Shown here: positions 16,606 through 25,135 of the stretch, one piece after another
Position numbering within the stretch: the first letter of the stretch is position 1
How the letters are laid out: each line of letters starts with the position of its first letter
Source of the DNA: JAYEHK01 sp034659475
Lineage (GTDB): Bacteria > Bacillota > Syntrophomonadia > Syntrophomonadales > Syntrophomonadaceae
NCBI GenBank assembly: GCA_034659475.1
Contig: JAYEHK010000038.1
Coordinates: 1 to 56,251 of the forward strand
Direction of reading: 5' to 3'
DNA: 56,251 bases
Notes under the pieces: model-generated
What the model was told of the DNA's origin: nothing
The model's input: the letters and a program-made list of their open reading frames with translations, nothing else
Database searches by the model: none
Position numbers and translations under genes: made by a program

Positions 16606-19251
16606 CTATTTATTCTTAATCTGTGCCTGTGCGGCTGCCAAACGGGCAACTGGGATACGGTATGGGGAACAACTAACATAGTTGAGTCCAATCAGATGAC
16701 AGAACTCAATAGAGCTCGGTTCTCCTCCATGTTCTCCGCAGATTCCCATTAAGATGTCTGATTTGGTACCCCGTGCCTTTTCCACCGCTATTTTCATCAG
16801 GCTGCCCACGCCTTTGCGATCTAATACTGCAAATGGGTTATCCTTGATGACTTTTTTCTCCAGATAAACAGGAATGAATTTTCCTTCCGCATCATCCCGG
16901 CTGAATCCGAAGGTGGTCTGGGTCAAATCATTGGTCCCGAAGGAAAAGAATTCTGCCTGCTGGGCGATTTCATCGGCCATGACACAGGCGCGAGGAAGCT
17001 CGAGCATGGTTCCCAGCGCAAACTCTAACTCCTGGCCTTTTTCCTTCTTTATCTCCTCGTAGAGAGCCAGTATTTCTTCTCGCAGAAGCGCAAATTCTGC
17101 CTGATCCATAACCAGCGGGATTTCGATTTCCGTGAAGGTCTCAATCCCCTCTTCTTTTAGCAGATACATCGCTTCAAAAATGGCCCGGGCCTGCATCATA
17201 TAAATTTCCGGATAGGTGATTCCCAGGCGGCATCCACGATGTCCCAGCATGGGATTCATCTCGGACAGTTTACTCACCTGTTTGAGTAAATCTTCTTTTT
17301 CGAAGATCGCCTTTTGATCTGCTTTGTTGAATTTCATTTCTGCAATTTCCAGCATCAATGATTCCCGATTGGGCAAGAATTCATGCAGTGGGGGATCGAG
17401 TAAACGAATGGTTACCGGATGTGGTGCCATTGCTCTTAAAATACCTGTAAAGTCTTCACACTGGAACGGAAGAAGTCTTGCCAGAGGCGCTTCCCGTTCT
17501 TCCACGCCTTCTGCCAGAATCATTTCCTGAACGTACGGAAGTCTCTCCTGCGCCATAAACATGTGTTCGGTTCGGCATAATCCAATTCCCTCTGCCCCAA
17601 ATTCACGAGCTTTGGCAGCGTCTTCAGGGGTATCTGCATTGGCTCTGACCATAAGTTTTTTGACATCATTGGCCCATCCCAGAAGGGTAGAAAATTCGTC
17701 TGACAACCTGGGTTCAATCATGGCTACTTCTCCAAGCATGACATTACCCGTTGCCCCATCAACAGTAATGATGTCACCTGCTTTAACCACAATATTCTTA
17801 ACGATAAACTCTTGGGCTTCCATATCAATTTTAATGCTTTCGCAGCCACAAACACAGGGTTTGCCCATTCCTCTGGCTACGACTGCTGCATGAGAGGTCA
17901 TCCCACCTCGAGAAGTCAAAACGCCCTGGGCATATACGATGCCATGGATGTCATCAGGGGTGGTTTCGGTACGAACCAGTACAACTTTTTCACCGACATC
18001 CCCTGCTTTTTCTGCCACATCAGCATCAAAAACAACTTTTCCGCATGCAGCCCCAGGTGATGCAGGCAATCCAACGGCTACTGCCTTTTGTTCCACGCTG
18101 GTATCGATTTGTCTATGTAATAACTGGTTAATCTGTTCGGGTTCTACTCTCATCAGGGCTTCTTCTTTGGTGATGAGGCCTTCGTTGACCATGTCAACTG
18201 CAACCTTGACTGCAGCACTGGTGGTTCGTTTCCCGTTGCGGGTCTGCAGCATGTACAGTTTTCCGCATTCTACAGTAAATTCGATGTCCTGAAGATCTCG
18301 ATAGTGTTTTTCAAGGGTTGTACAGGTGTCAACAAACTGCTGATATACCCCCGGAAGTTCTTCTTTTAATTTGGAGATCGGCATAGGCGTGCGAATACCA
18401 GCGACGACATCTTCCCCCTGTGCATTTACAAGAAATTCTCCATATAATATATTTTCTCCTGTGGACGGATTACGGGTAAAGGCCACGCCGGTTCCACAGT
18501 CATTGCCCATATTTCCAAAAGCCATACATTGAATATTAACTGCAGTTCCCAGTTCATCCGGAATCTTATTGAGTTTACGATAATAGATAGCCCGCTGATT
18601 ATTCCATGAACTAAACACGGCTTTGATCGCCATGACCAGTTGTTCCTTCACATCCTGCGGGAAGGTAAATCCTTTTTCTTTTGCTACCAGCGCTTTATAT
18701 TCATTAATGATTTCTTTAAGTTCTGCGGCAGGAATTTCGTAATCAAATACGAGATTTAGTTTACGCTTATGTTTTTCCACGATATCGTCGAAGAGGTTGT
18801 GCTCCACTTCGAGAACAACATTGGAGAACATCTGAATAAAACGACGATAGCAATCATAGGCAAAGCGTTCATCCTTCGTTAGCTCTGCAAGTCCCTGCAC
18901 GGATTCATCATTCAAGCCCAGATTGAGGATGGTATCCATCATTCCAGGCATGGAGACTGCTGCTCCAGAGCGTACGGATACCAGCAACGGATTATCTTTT
19001 TGTCCAAATTTCTTGGCTGTTTTTTCCTCCAGATTATCGAGAGCTTTAAAAGCATCTTCCAGCATACCGGAAGGAAATTCTTCTCTTAATGCCAGATACT
19101 CGTTACATGCCTCCGCAGTTATGGTAAATCCAGGAGGAACAGGCAGACCAATCCTTGTCATTTCAGCAAGATTAGCTCCTTTGCCACCCAGAATAGTGCG
19201 CATGTCTGAATTACCTTCTTCGAATAGATAAACAAACTTTTTGCTAGACAT
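16606..19251 (-). CDS. ppdK: Pyruvate, phosphate dikinase
   Basis: PPDK interconverts pyruvate + ATP + Pi and PEP + AMP + PPi. The 881-residue product has the N-terminal nucleotide-binding domain (KGANLAEM, SVRSGAAVSMPGMMDT), the central phosphohistidine domain with LTSRGGMTSHAAVVARGMG (the catalytic His and the regulatory Thr in TSH), and the C-terminal PEP/pyruvate TIM barrel (GCRLGITYPEIY, SFGTNDLTQTTFGFSRDD, CGEHGGEP). The length is standard. Its start overlaps the ppsR stop by 8 bp, so the enzyme and its regulator are coupled. Confidence 0.98.
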   Translation of the reverse strand: MSSKKFVYLFEEGNSDMRTILGGKGANLAEMTRIGLPVPPGFTITAEACNEYLALREEFPSGMLEDAFKALDNLEEKTAKKFGQKDNPLLVSVRSGAAVSMPGMMDTILNLGLNDESVQGLAELTKDERFAYDCYRRFIQMFSNVVLEVEHNLFDDIVEKHKRKLNLVFDYEIPAAELKEIINEYKALVAKEKGFTFPQDVKEQLVMAIKAVFSSWNNQRAIYYRKLNKIPDELGTAVNIQCMAFGNMGNDCGTGVAFTRNPSTGENILYGEFLVNAQGEDVVAGIRTPMPISKLKEELPGVYQQFVDTCTTLEKHYRDLQDIEFTVECGKLYMLQTRNGKRTTSAAVKVAVDMVNEGLITKEEALMRVEPEQINQLLHRQIDTSVEQKAVAVGLPASPGAACGKVVFDADVAEKAGDVGEKVVLVRTETTPDDIHGIVYAQGVLTSRGGMTSHAAVVARGMGKPCVCGCESIKIDMEAQEFIVKNIVVKAGDIITVDGATGNVMLGEVAMIEPRLSDEFSTLLGWANDVKKLMVRANADTPEDAAKAREFGAEGIGLCRTEHMFMAQERLPYVQEMILAEGVEEREAPLARLLPFQCEDFTGILRAMAPHPVTIRLLDPPLHEFLPNRESLMLEIAEMKFNKADQKAIFEKEDLLKQVSKLSEMNPMLGHRGCRLGITYPEIYMMQARAIFEAMYLLKEEGIETFTEIEIPLVMDQAEFALLREEILALYEEIKKEKGQELEFALGTMLELPRACVMADEIAQQAEFFSFGTNDLTQTTFGFSRDDAEGKFIPVYLEKKVIKDNPFAVLDRKGVGSLMKIAVEKARGTKSDILMGICGEHGGEPSSIEFCHLIGLNYVSCSPYRIPVARLAAAQAQIKNK

Positions 19252-20065
19252 TACTTAACCTCCTATAATAGATTTCTAATATTTTACTGGCTGTTTCCTC
19301 AACAGCTCGATTGGTAACATCAATTACAGGACAGCCAAGCTTTTTCATGATGGTATCCGAGTATTCCAGCTCTTCCAGAATTCTGCCAGGATCTGCATAA
19401 GCGGCTTGTCCTTTGAGCCCCAGGGTTTTTAGTCTTTCTGTACGAATATTGTTTAGCTGATCGGGCCGAATGATCAGACCGATGACTTTGCCTCGCGGCA
19501 TTTGAAACAATTCTGGAGGTGGCGGCACTTCAGGTACAAGCGGCACGTTGGCTACCTTAATCCGCTTGTGGGCCATATACATGGACAGCGGTGTCTTGGA
19601 AGTACGTGAAACCCCAACCAATACAATATCTGCCTGGGTAATCCCCCGGGGATCTTTTCCATCATCATAGCGAACCGCAAATTCCACCGCTTCAACCCGG
19701 CGATAATACATCTCATCTACTTTCCGCAAGAGACCAGGTTCACGCCGTGGCTCTATATGACTTACTTTTTTAAATGCATCAACAATGGGACCCAGAACAT
19801 CCACACAGGTAACACCCGCTTCACTTGCTTCCTGGCGAAGGAACTCTGCTAGTTCATCCAGAACCAACGTATAGGCAATCATAAAATTACTTTCTGCCGC
19901 CTGATGAACGATCTCAGCCAGTGTTTCCTGATCGGAAATATTGGTTACCCGACGGATTTCCATCTTGCCGGAATTAAACTGGCTGGCTGCTGCTCTCACG
20001 ACCATTTCAGCGGTTTCACCAATGGAATCAGAAACAATGAAAACCCCTGGTAAATGATTTTCCAA
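19244..20065 (-). CDS. ppsR: PPDK regulatory protein (bifunctional kinase/phosphorylase)
   Basis: This DUF299-family protein inactivates PPDK by ADP-dependent phosphorylation of the active-site threonine and reactivates it by phosphorolysis. The 273-residue product shows the family features FIVSDSIGETAEMV at the N-terminus, the P-loop-like GVSRTSKTPLSMYMA (about 150-165) and KVANVPLVPEVPPP. It lies between a CcpN-like repressor and ppdK and overlaps both neighbours closely, so the three genes form a PEP-synthesis control unit. Confidence 0.95.
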   Translation of the reverse strand: MENHLPGVFIVSDSIGETAEMVVRAAASQFNSGKMEIRRVTNISDQETLAEIVHQAAESNFMIAYTLVLDELAEFLRQEASEAGVTCVDVLGPIVDAFKKVSHIEPRREPGLLRKVDEMYYRRVEAVEFAVRYDDGKDPRGITQADIVLVGVSRTSKTPLSMYMAHKRIKVANVPLVPEVPPPPELFQMPRGKVIGLIIRPDQLNNIRTERLKTLGLKGQAAYADPGRILEELEYSDTIMKKLGCPVIDVTNRAVEETASKILEIYYRRLSNV

Positions 20066-20083
20066 ATCACTAACCTCCTCAAT

Positions 20084-20722
20084 CTATTGGCATGCCAGAT
20101 CTAAAAATAGTCTGGCAATATTAGTTTTGGTAATCCGACCGACAACTTCAAAGTTTTCTTCTCCTGGTTCTCCAATAAAACATTTCACAACCGGCATACT
20201 GTCCACCTCATGTTCAACAATCTTTTGTACAGCTTCCACAACGGTTTCATCAAGCGTCGTATGGATTACATTAGGCATGCGCGTCATAATAACCGAAACC
20301 GGCATTTTATGAATATCTGCCTGCCCCAATGTGGTTTTCAAGAGATCTTTACGAGAAACGATACCATGCAGGATGCCTTCCTGATCAACCACAAAAATGC
20401 TGCCGGTATCCTCTACAAAAAGAGTCACAATCGCATCATAAATACTGCACTCTTCTCGCACCACCACAGCCATGGACATGATATCTTTGACCCAGTATTG
20501 ATTTAATATTTTACGTACCTTATTATCGATCCCATCCGATCGATAGGTGTAACCCACCCTAGGCTTGGCCTCAAGATACCCTGACATAGTTAATACAGCC
20601 AGATCAGGTCGCAGTGCTGCACGGGTTACAGTAAGCTGTTCGGCGATATTTTCACCTGTAATGGGACCGTTCGCTTTGACGATTCCCAGGATCTTTTCTT
20701 GTCTTTCACTTAGTTCGATCAT
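20084..20722 (-). CDS. ccpN: HTH-CBS transcriptional regulator (CcpN-like)
   Basis: The 212-residue product has an N-terminal winged HTH (about 1-60, SERQEKILGIVKANGPITGENIAEQL and TRAALRPDLAVLTMSGYLEAKPRVGY) followed by two CBS domains (about 75-205) that bind adenylates. In B. subtilis CcpN represses gluconeogenic genes; here the neighbours are ppsR and ppdK, so the same role is likely. The ATG at 20722 is preferred over GTG 20731, since GGGTGG lies just upstream of it. The inverted repeat at 20730-20755 directly overlaps the start region and may be its own operator. Confidence 0.88.
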   Translation of the reverse strand: MIELSERQEKILGIVKANGPITGENIAEQLTVTRAALRPDLAVLTMSGYLEAKPRVGYTYRSDGIDNKVRKILNQYWVKDIMSMAVVVREECSIYDAIVTLFVEDTGSIFVVDQEGILHGIVSRKDLLKTTLGQADIHKMPVSVIMTRMPNVIHTTLDETVVEAVQKIVEHEVDSMPVVKCFIGEPGEENFEVVGRITKTNIARLFLDLACQ

Positions 20723-20729
20723 TCTCACC

Positions 20730-20755
20730 ACCCAATTATGCTATACTGTTTGGGT
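20730..20755. promoter_or_regulatory. ACCCAA-N14-TTGGGT inverted repeat, candidate autoregulatory site
   Basis: ACCCAA at 20730-20735 and TTGGGT at 20750-20755 flank the translation start region of the CcpN-like gene. It is a plausible binding site for that regulator, inferred from position. Confidence 0.4.
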
Positions 20756-20817
20756 TATTTCATATTAATTATACACACTATATCGCCTAAAATACATCCT
20801 GTTTACACAAAAACTTT

Positions 20818-22887
20818 TTATACCAGCACCTTTGCAAAATCAGCGATCCCATTACAGAGCACTGCAATCTGCTTTAAAATCCCTAATCTTGCCGCTTTCA
20901 AATGTTCGTCTTCAACCATAACCATGACCGCATCAAAAAAGATATCAAGCGCGGGTCTCAGCCCGGCAAGGGACTCTATGGCCTGTTCGTAGCTGCGTTC
21001 CTGGATAGCTTGATTTACTTTATCCTGCATTTGCTTCAAATTATGATAGAGAACTTTTTCGCTTTCATCTTCCAGGATAAGCTCATTGACAACTGTACTA
21101 TCCCATTTTTTTGATAGGTTGTTGGAGCGGTTAAATACGACCATAAAATCTTCCTTATAAGAAACCTCTTTGAAATCACGTATCACCTCAGCCCGGCATA
21201 CAATGTCATTCATATCTGAAACCGGCAGTTTAATGACAGCATCAACGACATCATAAGAGAATCCTCTTTCCAACATCAGGCCACGCATTCTTCCTTTAAT
21301 AAAATCGATTAATTCAGTAACCGTTTCTTCCTGACTCAAATCCAGACGGACATCCGTTAATCCCTGATATGCCTGACTAATGAGGCTTGCCAGGTCAATG
21401 GTAAGATCGGATTCCAATACGATGTTCACGATTCCCAGCGCCTGTCTGCGCAGCGCATAAGGATCCTGGGAACCTGTTGGCTTGATCCCGATGGAGAAAC
21501 ATGCCACCAGATTATCCATCTTTTCAGCCAGTGCTACAGCCATACCCGCTTCTGTTTGCGGAAGCTGATCCCCTGCAAAACGAGGAAGATAGTGTTCAAA
21601 TACAGCCTCGGCTACTTCTACTCTCTCCTCACTCTTGTACGCATAGTAACGACCCATGATGCCCTGTAATTCGGTGAATTCATAAACCATACTGCTTAAA
21701 AGATCTGCCTTGCAAAGGGTTGCCGCACGATAGACTGTTTCTGCGTCTGAAAGCTGATAGGTCTCCCCAATATAAACAGCAAGCTTTTGCAGTCTTTCTA
21801 CTTTAGCATATATACTTCCCAAACGTTCATGAAACAACACGTTTTTAAGTCCTGGTACCAGCTCGGACAGGGGCTTACGCGTGTCTTCCTTCCAGAAGAA
21901 AAGAGCGTCCTCAAGGCGAGCCTTCAGTACTCTTTCGTTTCCTGCTTTCACCAGATCGATGCGATAATCAGTCCCATTTCTAACCCCAATAAAACCTGCC
22001 ATCAGGTTATCTGCATCGTCAAACAGAGGAAAATACCGCTGATTTTCAATCATACTGGTTGTCAGGACCTCGGGTGGAACATCTAAATAGGAAGAGGAGA
22101 ACTCACCATAAAAAGCCGTCGGATATTCCAACAGATAGGTGATTTCATCCAATAAGTCTTCATTTTCCATGACATGTCCACCCTGCGCATGGGCTACGTC
22201 CTGAATCTGCTTCCAGATGAGCGCTTTACGTTCTTCCTGATCTACAATGACATAGCTATCTTTGAGCGTCTTAAAATATCCTGTGATATTGGAAACTGTC
22301 TTTTCGCCAGGAGATAAAAAGCGATGTCCATAGGTTACATTGCCGCTCACTACGTTTTCTACCTGCAGCGTCAGGCTCTGTTCTCCATACATCGCCAATA
22401 TCCAGCGGATGGGACGGGCAAAACGCAGGTGGTGATATCCCCAGCGCATCGACTTGGGAAAGCCCAATGAATGAATCATTTCCAACAAAAGTTCTGGCAA
22501 GATTTCTTCGGTTTTACCACCAATTTCCTTTTTTATCGCAAATACATGCTCAACCCCGCCTACTTCCTTGATCACCAGATCGGCTACATCAATTCCCTGC
22601 CCTCGCGCAAAGCCTTGTGCTGCTCTGGTAGGATTACCCTCTGCATCAAACGCTGCAGCCTTTTTCGGGCCCCGGTTCTCAATGAGTGCATCAGCTTGTT
22701 TTTCCGCCAGGCCTTCTACATGTAGTACAATCCGGCGTGGAGTTCCCAGGGTTTTCACCTGATCAAATTCAAATCTTTTTTCACTAAACTTTTGTTCTGC
22801 CAGATTTTTAAGATCTTCCAGGGATTTGCCCATGAACGAAGAAGGCATCTCTTCCACACCAAGTTCTAATAGTAAATCTCTTTTCAT
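20818..22887 (-). CDS. glyS: Glycyl-tRNA synthetase beta subunit
   Basis: The beta subunit of the alpha2-beta2 glycyl-tRNA synthetase contacts tRNA. The 689-residue product starts MKRDLLLELGVEEMPSSF, has the conserved GTPRRIVLHVEGL and GYHHLRFARPIRWI blocks, an HD-like region (CKADLLSSMVYEFTELQGIMGRYYA), and a C-terminal DALR anticodon-binding domain with DIFFDAVMVMVED. The length is normal. The ATG overlaps the glyQ stop codon by one base (TAATG). Confidence 0.98.
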   Translation of the reverse strand: MKRDLLLELGVEEMPSSFMGKSLEDLKNLAEQKFSEKRFEFDQVKTLGTPRRIVLHVEGLAEKQADALIENRGPKKAAAFDAEGNPTRAAQGFARGQGIDVADLVIKEVGGVEHVFAIKKEIGGKTEEILPELLLEMIHSLGFPKSMRWGYHHLRFARPIRWILAMYGEQSLTLQVENVVSGNVTYGHRFLSPGEKTVSNITGYFKTLKDSYVIVDQEERKALIWKQIQDVAHAQGGHVMENEDLLDEITYLLEYPTAFYGEFSSSYLDVPPEVLTTSMIENQRYFPLFDDADNLMAGFIGVRNGTDYRIDLVKAGNERVLKARLEDALFFWKEDTRKPLSELVPGLKNVLFHERLGSIYAKVERLQKLAVYIGETYQLSDAETVYRAATLCKADLLSSMVYEFTELQGIMGRYYAYKSEERVEVAEAVFEHYLPRFAGDQLPQTEAGMAVALAEKMDNLVACFSIGIKPTGSQDPYALRRQALGIVNIVLESDLTIDLASLISQAYQGLTDVRLDLSQEETVTELIDFIKGRMRGLMLERGFSYDVVDAVIKLPVSDMNDIVCRAEVIRDFKEVSYKEDFMVVFNRSNNLSKKWDSTVVNELILEDESEKVLYHNLKQMQDKVNQAIQERSYEQAIESLAGLRPALDIFFDAVMVMVEDEHLKAARLGILKQIAVLCNGIADFAKVLV

Positions 22888-23801
22888 TATTTCTGCACCT
22901 CCGTGTCGTTCAAGAGTTCTTTTCTTAGCTCTTCATCTTTAATCAATGGGAAACCCAGTCCTTTACGTTGTTCTAGAAATTCTAATGCAACGGTACGAGC
23001 AAGATTTCTAACCTTTAAAATATAGCTGGTACGCTCTGTAACACTGATGGCACCCCTGGCATCCAAAAGATTAAAGAGGTGAGAACACTTGAGCACATAA
23101 TCATAAGCCGGTTGGGGCAAATGCTTTTCAATTACCCGACGGGCTTCTTCTTCACATTCGTTAAACATATTGGTGAGCGTCGCCACATCAGCCACCTCAA
23201 AGTTATACGTGGAATAATCAACCTCTGATTGATGATGTACATCACCATAGGTTATGCCATCCGTCCACTCAATATCATATACGCTCTCTTTATTCTGAAT
23301 ATACATGGCAATTCTCTCAATTCCATAGGTAATTTCAGCACATACCGGATAACAATCGATGCCCCCGCACTGTTGGAAATACGTAAACTGTGTAATCTCC
23401 ATCCCATCAAGCCAAACTTCCCATCCCAGTCCCCAAGCGCCTAGCGTTGGTGATTCCCAGTTGTCTTCCACCAGCCTTATATCATGCTGGTCAGGATCAA
23501 TACCCAGAGTTTTCAGGCTCTCAAGATAGAGTTCGATGACATTATCGGGAGAGGGTTTGAGAATGACCTGAAACTGATAATAGTGTTGTAAACGGTTCGG
23601 ATTTTCTCCATATCGCCCATCTGTTGGACGCCGTGAAGGTTCGACGTAAGCCACCTTCCACGGTTCGGGCCCCAGACTCCGCAAAAATGTGGCGGGATTC
23701 ATCGTCCCTGCACCTTTTTCCACATCATATGGCTGTTGAATGATACAGCCCTGTTTTCCCCAGTACTCCTGTAGGTTCATAATCATCTGTTGAAAATTCA
23801 T
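22887..23801 (-). CDS. glyQ: Glycyl-tRNA synthetase alpha subunit
   Basis: The alpha subunit carries the class II catalytic core. The product (304 residues from ATG 23801) shows MNFQQMIMNLQEYWGKQGC, GAGTMNPATFLRSLGPEPW, YVEPSRRPTDGRYGENPNRLQ and LDGMEITQFTYFQQ, all standard. AGGAGG lies nine bases upstream of ATG 23801; an in-frame TTG sits just before it. Expression is under the T-box at about 24104-24330, but a 210-bp palindromic element lies between that leader and this start. Confidence 0.97.
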   Translation of the reverse strand: MNFQQMIMNLQEYWGKQGCIIQQPYDVEKGAGTMNPATFLRSLGPEPWKVAYVEPSRRPTDGRYGENPNRLQHYYQFQVILKPSPDNVIELYLESLKTLGIDPDQHDIRLVEDNWESPTLGAWGLGWEVWLDGMEITQFTYFQQCGGIDCYPVCAEITYGIERIAMYIQNKESVYDIEWTDGITYGDVHHQSEVDYSTYNFEVADVATLTNMFNECEEEARRVIEKHLPQPAYDYVLKCSHLFNLLDARGAISVTERTSYILKVRNLARTVALEFLEQRKGLGFPLIKDEELRKELLNDTEVQK

Positions 23802-23859
23802 CAATCCGGTCCTCCTCTAAATATACTAATTTAAATTTAACAAAACCCCAGACATCTCT

Positions 23860-24069
23860 GTTTGAATGCATAAAGATTCAGGAAGCATTGGCGAAGCATG
23901 GGAGTAACACTCTGCGAAGATGAACGAAAAAAGGGGGCGAGCCCCATGGACGGGGCGAGAGGGCATCTGAACATGGACGTGAATTTGCCCTGTACCCCTT
24001 TTTTCGTTCATCAAGCAGTTAGTGTTACCCCATGCGGAGACTGCTGGATGAATCTTTATGCATTCAAAC
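23860..24069. repeat. 210-bp palindromic element, copy 1
   Basis: The outer arms 23860-23880 and 24049-24069 are a perfect 21-bp inverted repeat. Pairing resumes inward through GCATGGG, GTAACACT, and GATGAACGAAAAAAGGGG, leaving two small apical hairpins (GCCCC/GGGGC at 23941-23956 and AGGGCA/TGCCCT at 23960-23991). The whole is one giant forked hairpin. A second copy is at 26835-27044. Compared with it, paired positions change in step while unpaired ones change singly. No target-site duplication is visible. It lies in the glyQS mRNA, downstream of the T-box terminator and about 58 bp before glyQ. Confidence 0.95.
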
Positions 24070-24103
24070 TCACCAATATTACTTCTAGTAGTAAGAAACC
24101 AAA

Positions 24104-24127
24104 TAAAAAAAGCCTGTACCTAAACAG
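24104..24127 (-). terminator. T-box terminator hairpin
   Basis: On the minus strand CCTGT/ACAGG (24123-24127 with 24113-24117) is followed by CTTTTTTT. It overlaps the 3' side of the antiterminator, as required for the T-box switch. Confidence 0.88.
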
Positions 24128-24330
24128 GGACGGGATTTTCCCGCGGTTCCACCCTGATTGACACAAAGCCCACTCTTGTAATGTCAGGTTTTACTCACCT
24201 TACGGCTTTCCTCCTGCGAACTCCAAAGCGCCTTCGGATGGTGACTGTACCAGGATTCCACCAGGCCCCGATTCTCTTTAACAGACCGCTTCTCCTACTC
24301 CTCTTCTTCATTGTTCATATATGAAATTCA
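24104..24330 (-). promoter_or_regulatory. T-box riboswitch for glyQS
   Basis: The leader has the T-box core AGGGTGGAACCGCGG (RNA sense, 24141-24155), the antiterminator partner CCCGTCCCT and the terminator at 24104-24127. Upstream the stem I region has GAGGAGTAGGAG and AAAGAGAATC, typical of T-box stem I. A candidate specifier GGC (Gly) is in GAAGGCGC at 24230-24232. Uncharged tRNA-Gly should favour antitermination and so turn on glyQ-glyS. The specifier is inferred, but the downstream genes agree with glycine. Confidence 0.9.
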
Positions 24331-24336
24331 TAAATG

Positions 24337-24365
24337 ATTTTACCAACGCCAAAGGCGCTTGTCAA
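24337..24365 (-). promoter_or_regulatory. Promoter of the glyQS T-box leader
   Basis: TTGACA (24360-24365) and TAAAAT (24337-24342) are separated by 17 bp on the minus strand, directly after the recO stop. The spacer itself contains a short inverted repeat (AAGCGCC/GGCGTT). Confidence 0.9.
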
Positions 24366-24367
24366 TT

Positions 24368-25123
24368 TTATAGCGACATGCGCTGTTTCAGCAACCGAAT
24401 GGTGTTTTTCATTTTGAATCTTCTTTCCAGGTGATACTCCAGGTATTTTTCCAAAAAATACTCCATCTGTTGTAAGGCTGCTGGTGAAGCTTTTATTCTC
24501 TGGATTACAATAGGTTTATTGGAAATCATTAATTTGAGCAGGCTTATGCTCTCTCCACTGAGATAGATAAGGTTTCGCTCTTCCTGTTCACGGCAGGCAG
24601 TACACAGCACGCCTCCTTCAGAAAGGCTGAAAAAGGTTGAATTGCCTGAAGATTGTCCACAACTCACACAGTGCTGCAGCATAGGCGTATATCCCAGATA
24701 AACAACCAAACGCATCTCGAAAAATCGAATGAGCAGCGGATTATATCCCGTCTGGTCCATGGTTTCCAAAACATAAATGAGGGTTCGGTATACCGTTTGC
24801 GAAGGCACCCGCTCCATCATACTTTTGTCGAGAAGTTCCATCATATACATCACATACAGGGTACGGGTTATGTCTTCGCGAGAATTACCAAAAAAGTTAA
24901 CGATTTTTCCCTGGGTGATGATATCGAGTTCTCTCCCTCTGCTGAGATGAAGAAATGAATGACAGAAAGGCTGTGTACACGCACGCAGACTGCTTTTTGG
25001 TTTTTTCGTTCCTCTGGCAACTGCGGTAAGCTTCCCTTCTTTTTCAGAAAAGATGGTAACCAGCTGATCGGACTCTCGTAAATTACGATTTTTTAATATA
25101 ACAGATTTACTACTATAATACAT
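24368..25123 (-). CDS. recO: DNA repair protein RecO
   Basis: RecO loads RecA onto SSB-coated DNA in the RecFOR pathway. The 251-residue product has an N-terminal OB fold (about 1-80, SKSVILKNRNLRESDQLVTIFSEKEGKL), a helical domain and a zinc finger (CVSCGQ ... CTAC, about 150-175). The length is normal. It closes the era-to-recO block and is followed at once by the glyQS promoter. Confidence 0.95.
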   Translation of the reverse strand: MYYSSKSVILKNRNLRESDQLVTIFSEKEGKLTAVARGTKKPKSSLRACTQPFCHSFLHLSRGRELDIITQGKIVNFFGNSREDITRTLYVMYMMELLDKSMMERVPSQTVYRTLIYVLETMDQTGYNPLLIRFFEMRLVVYLGYTPMLQHCVSCGQSSGNSTFFSLSEGGVLCTACREQEERNLIYLSGESISLLKLMISNKPIVIQRIKASPAALQQMEYFLEKYLEYHLERRFKMKNTIRLLKQRMSL

Positions 25124-25135
25124 TCCTTTGCCTAC

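Noticed and set aside
23826..24161. Open frames on both strands over palindromic copy 1
   Set aside because: They occur because the sequence is palindromic, match those in copy 2 only through the repeat, and have no ribosome binding sites.
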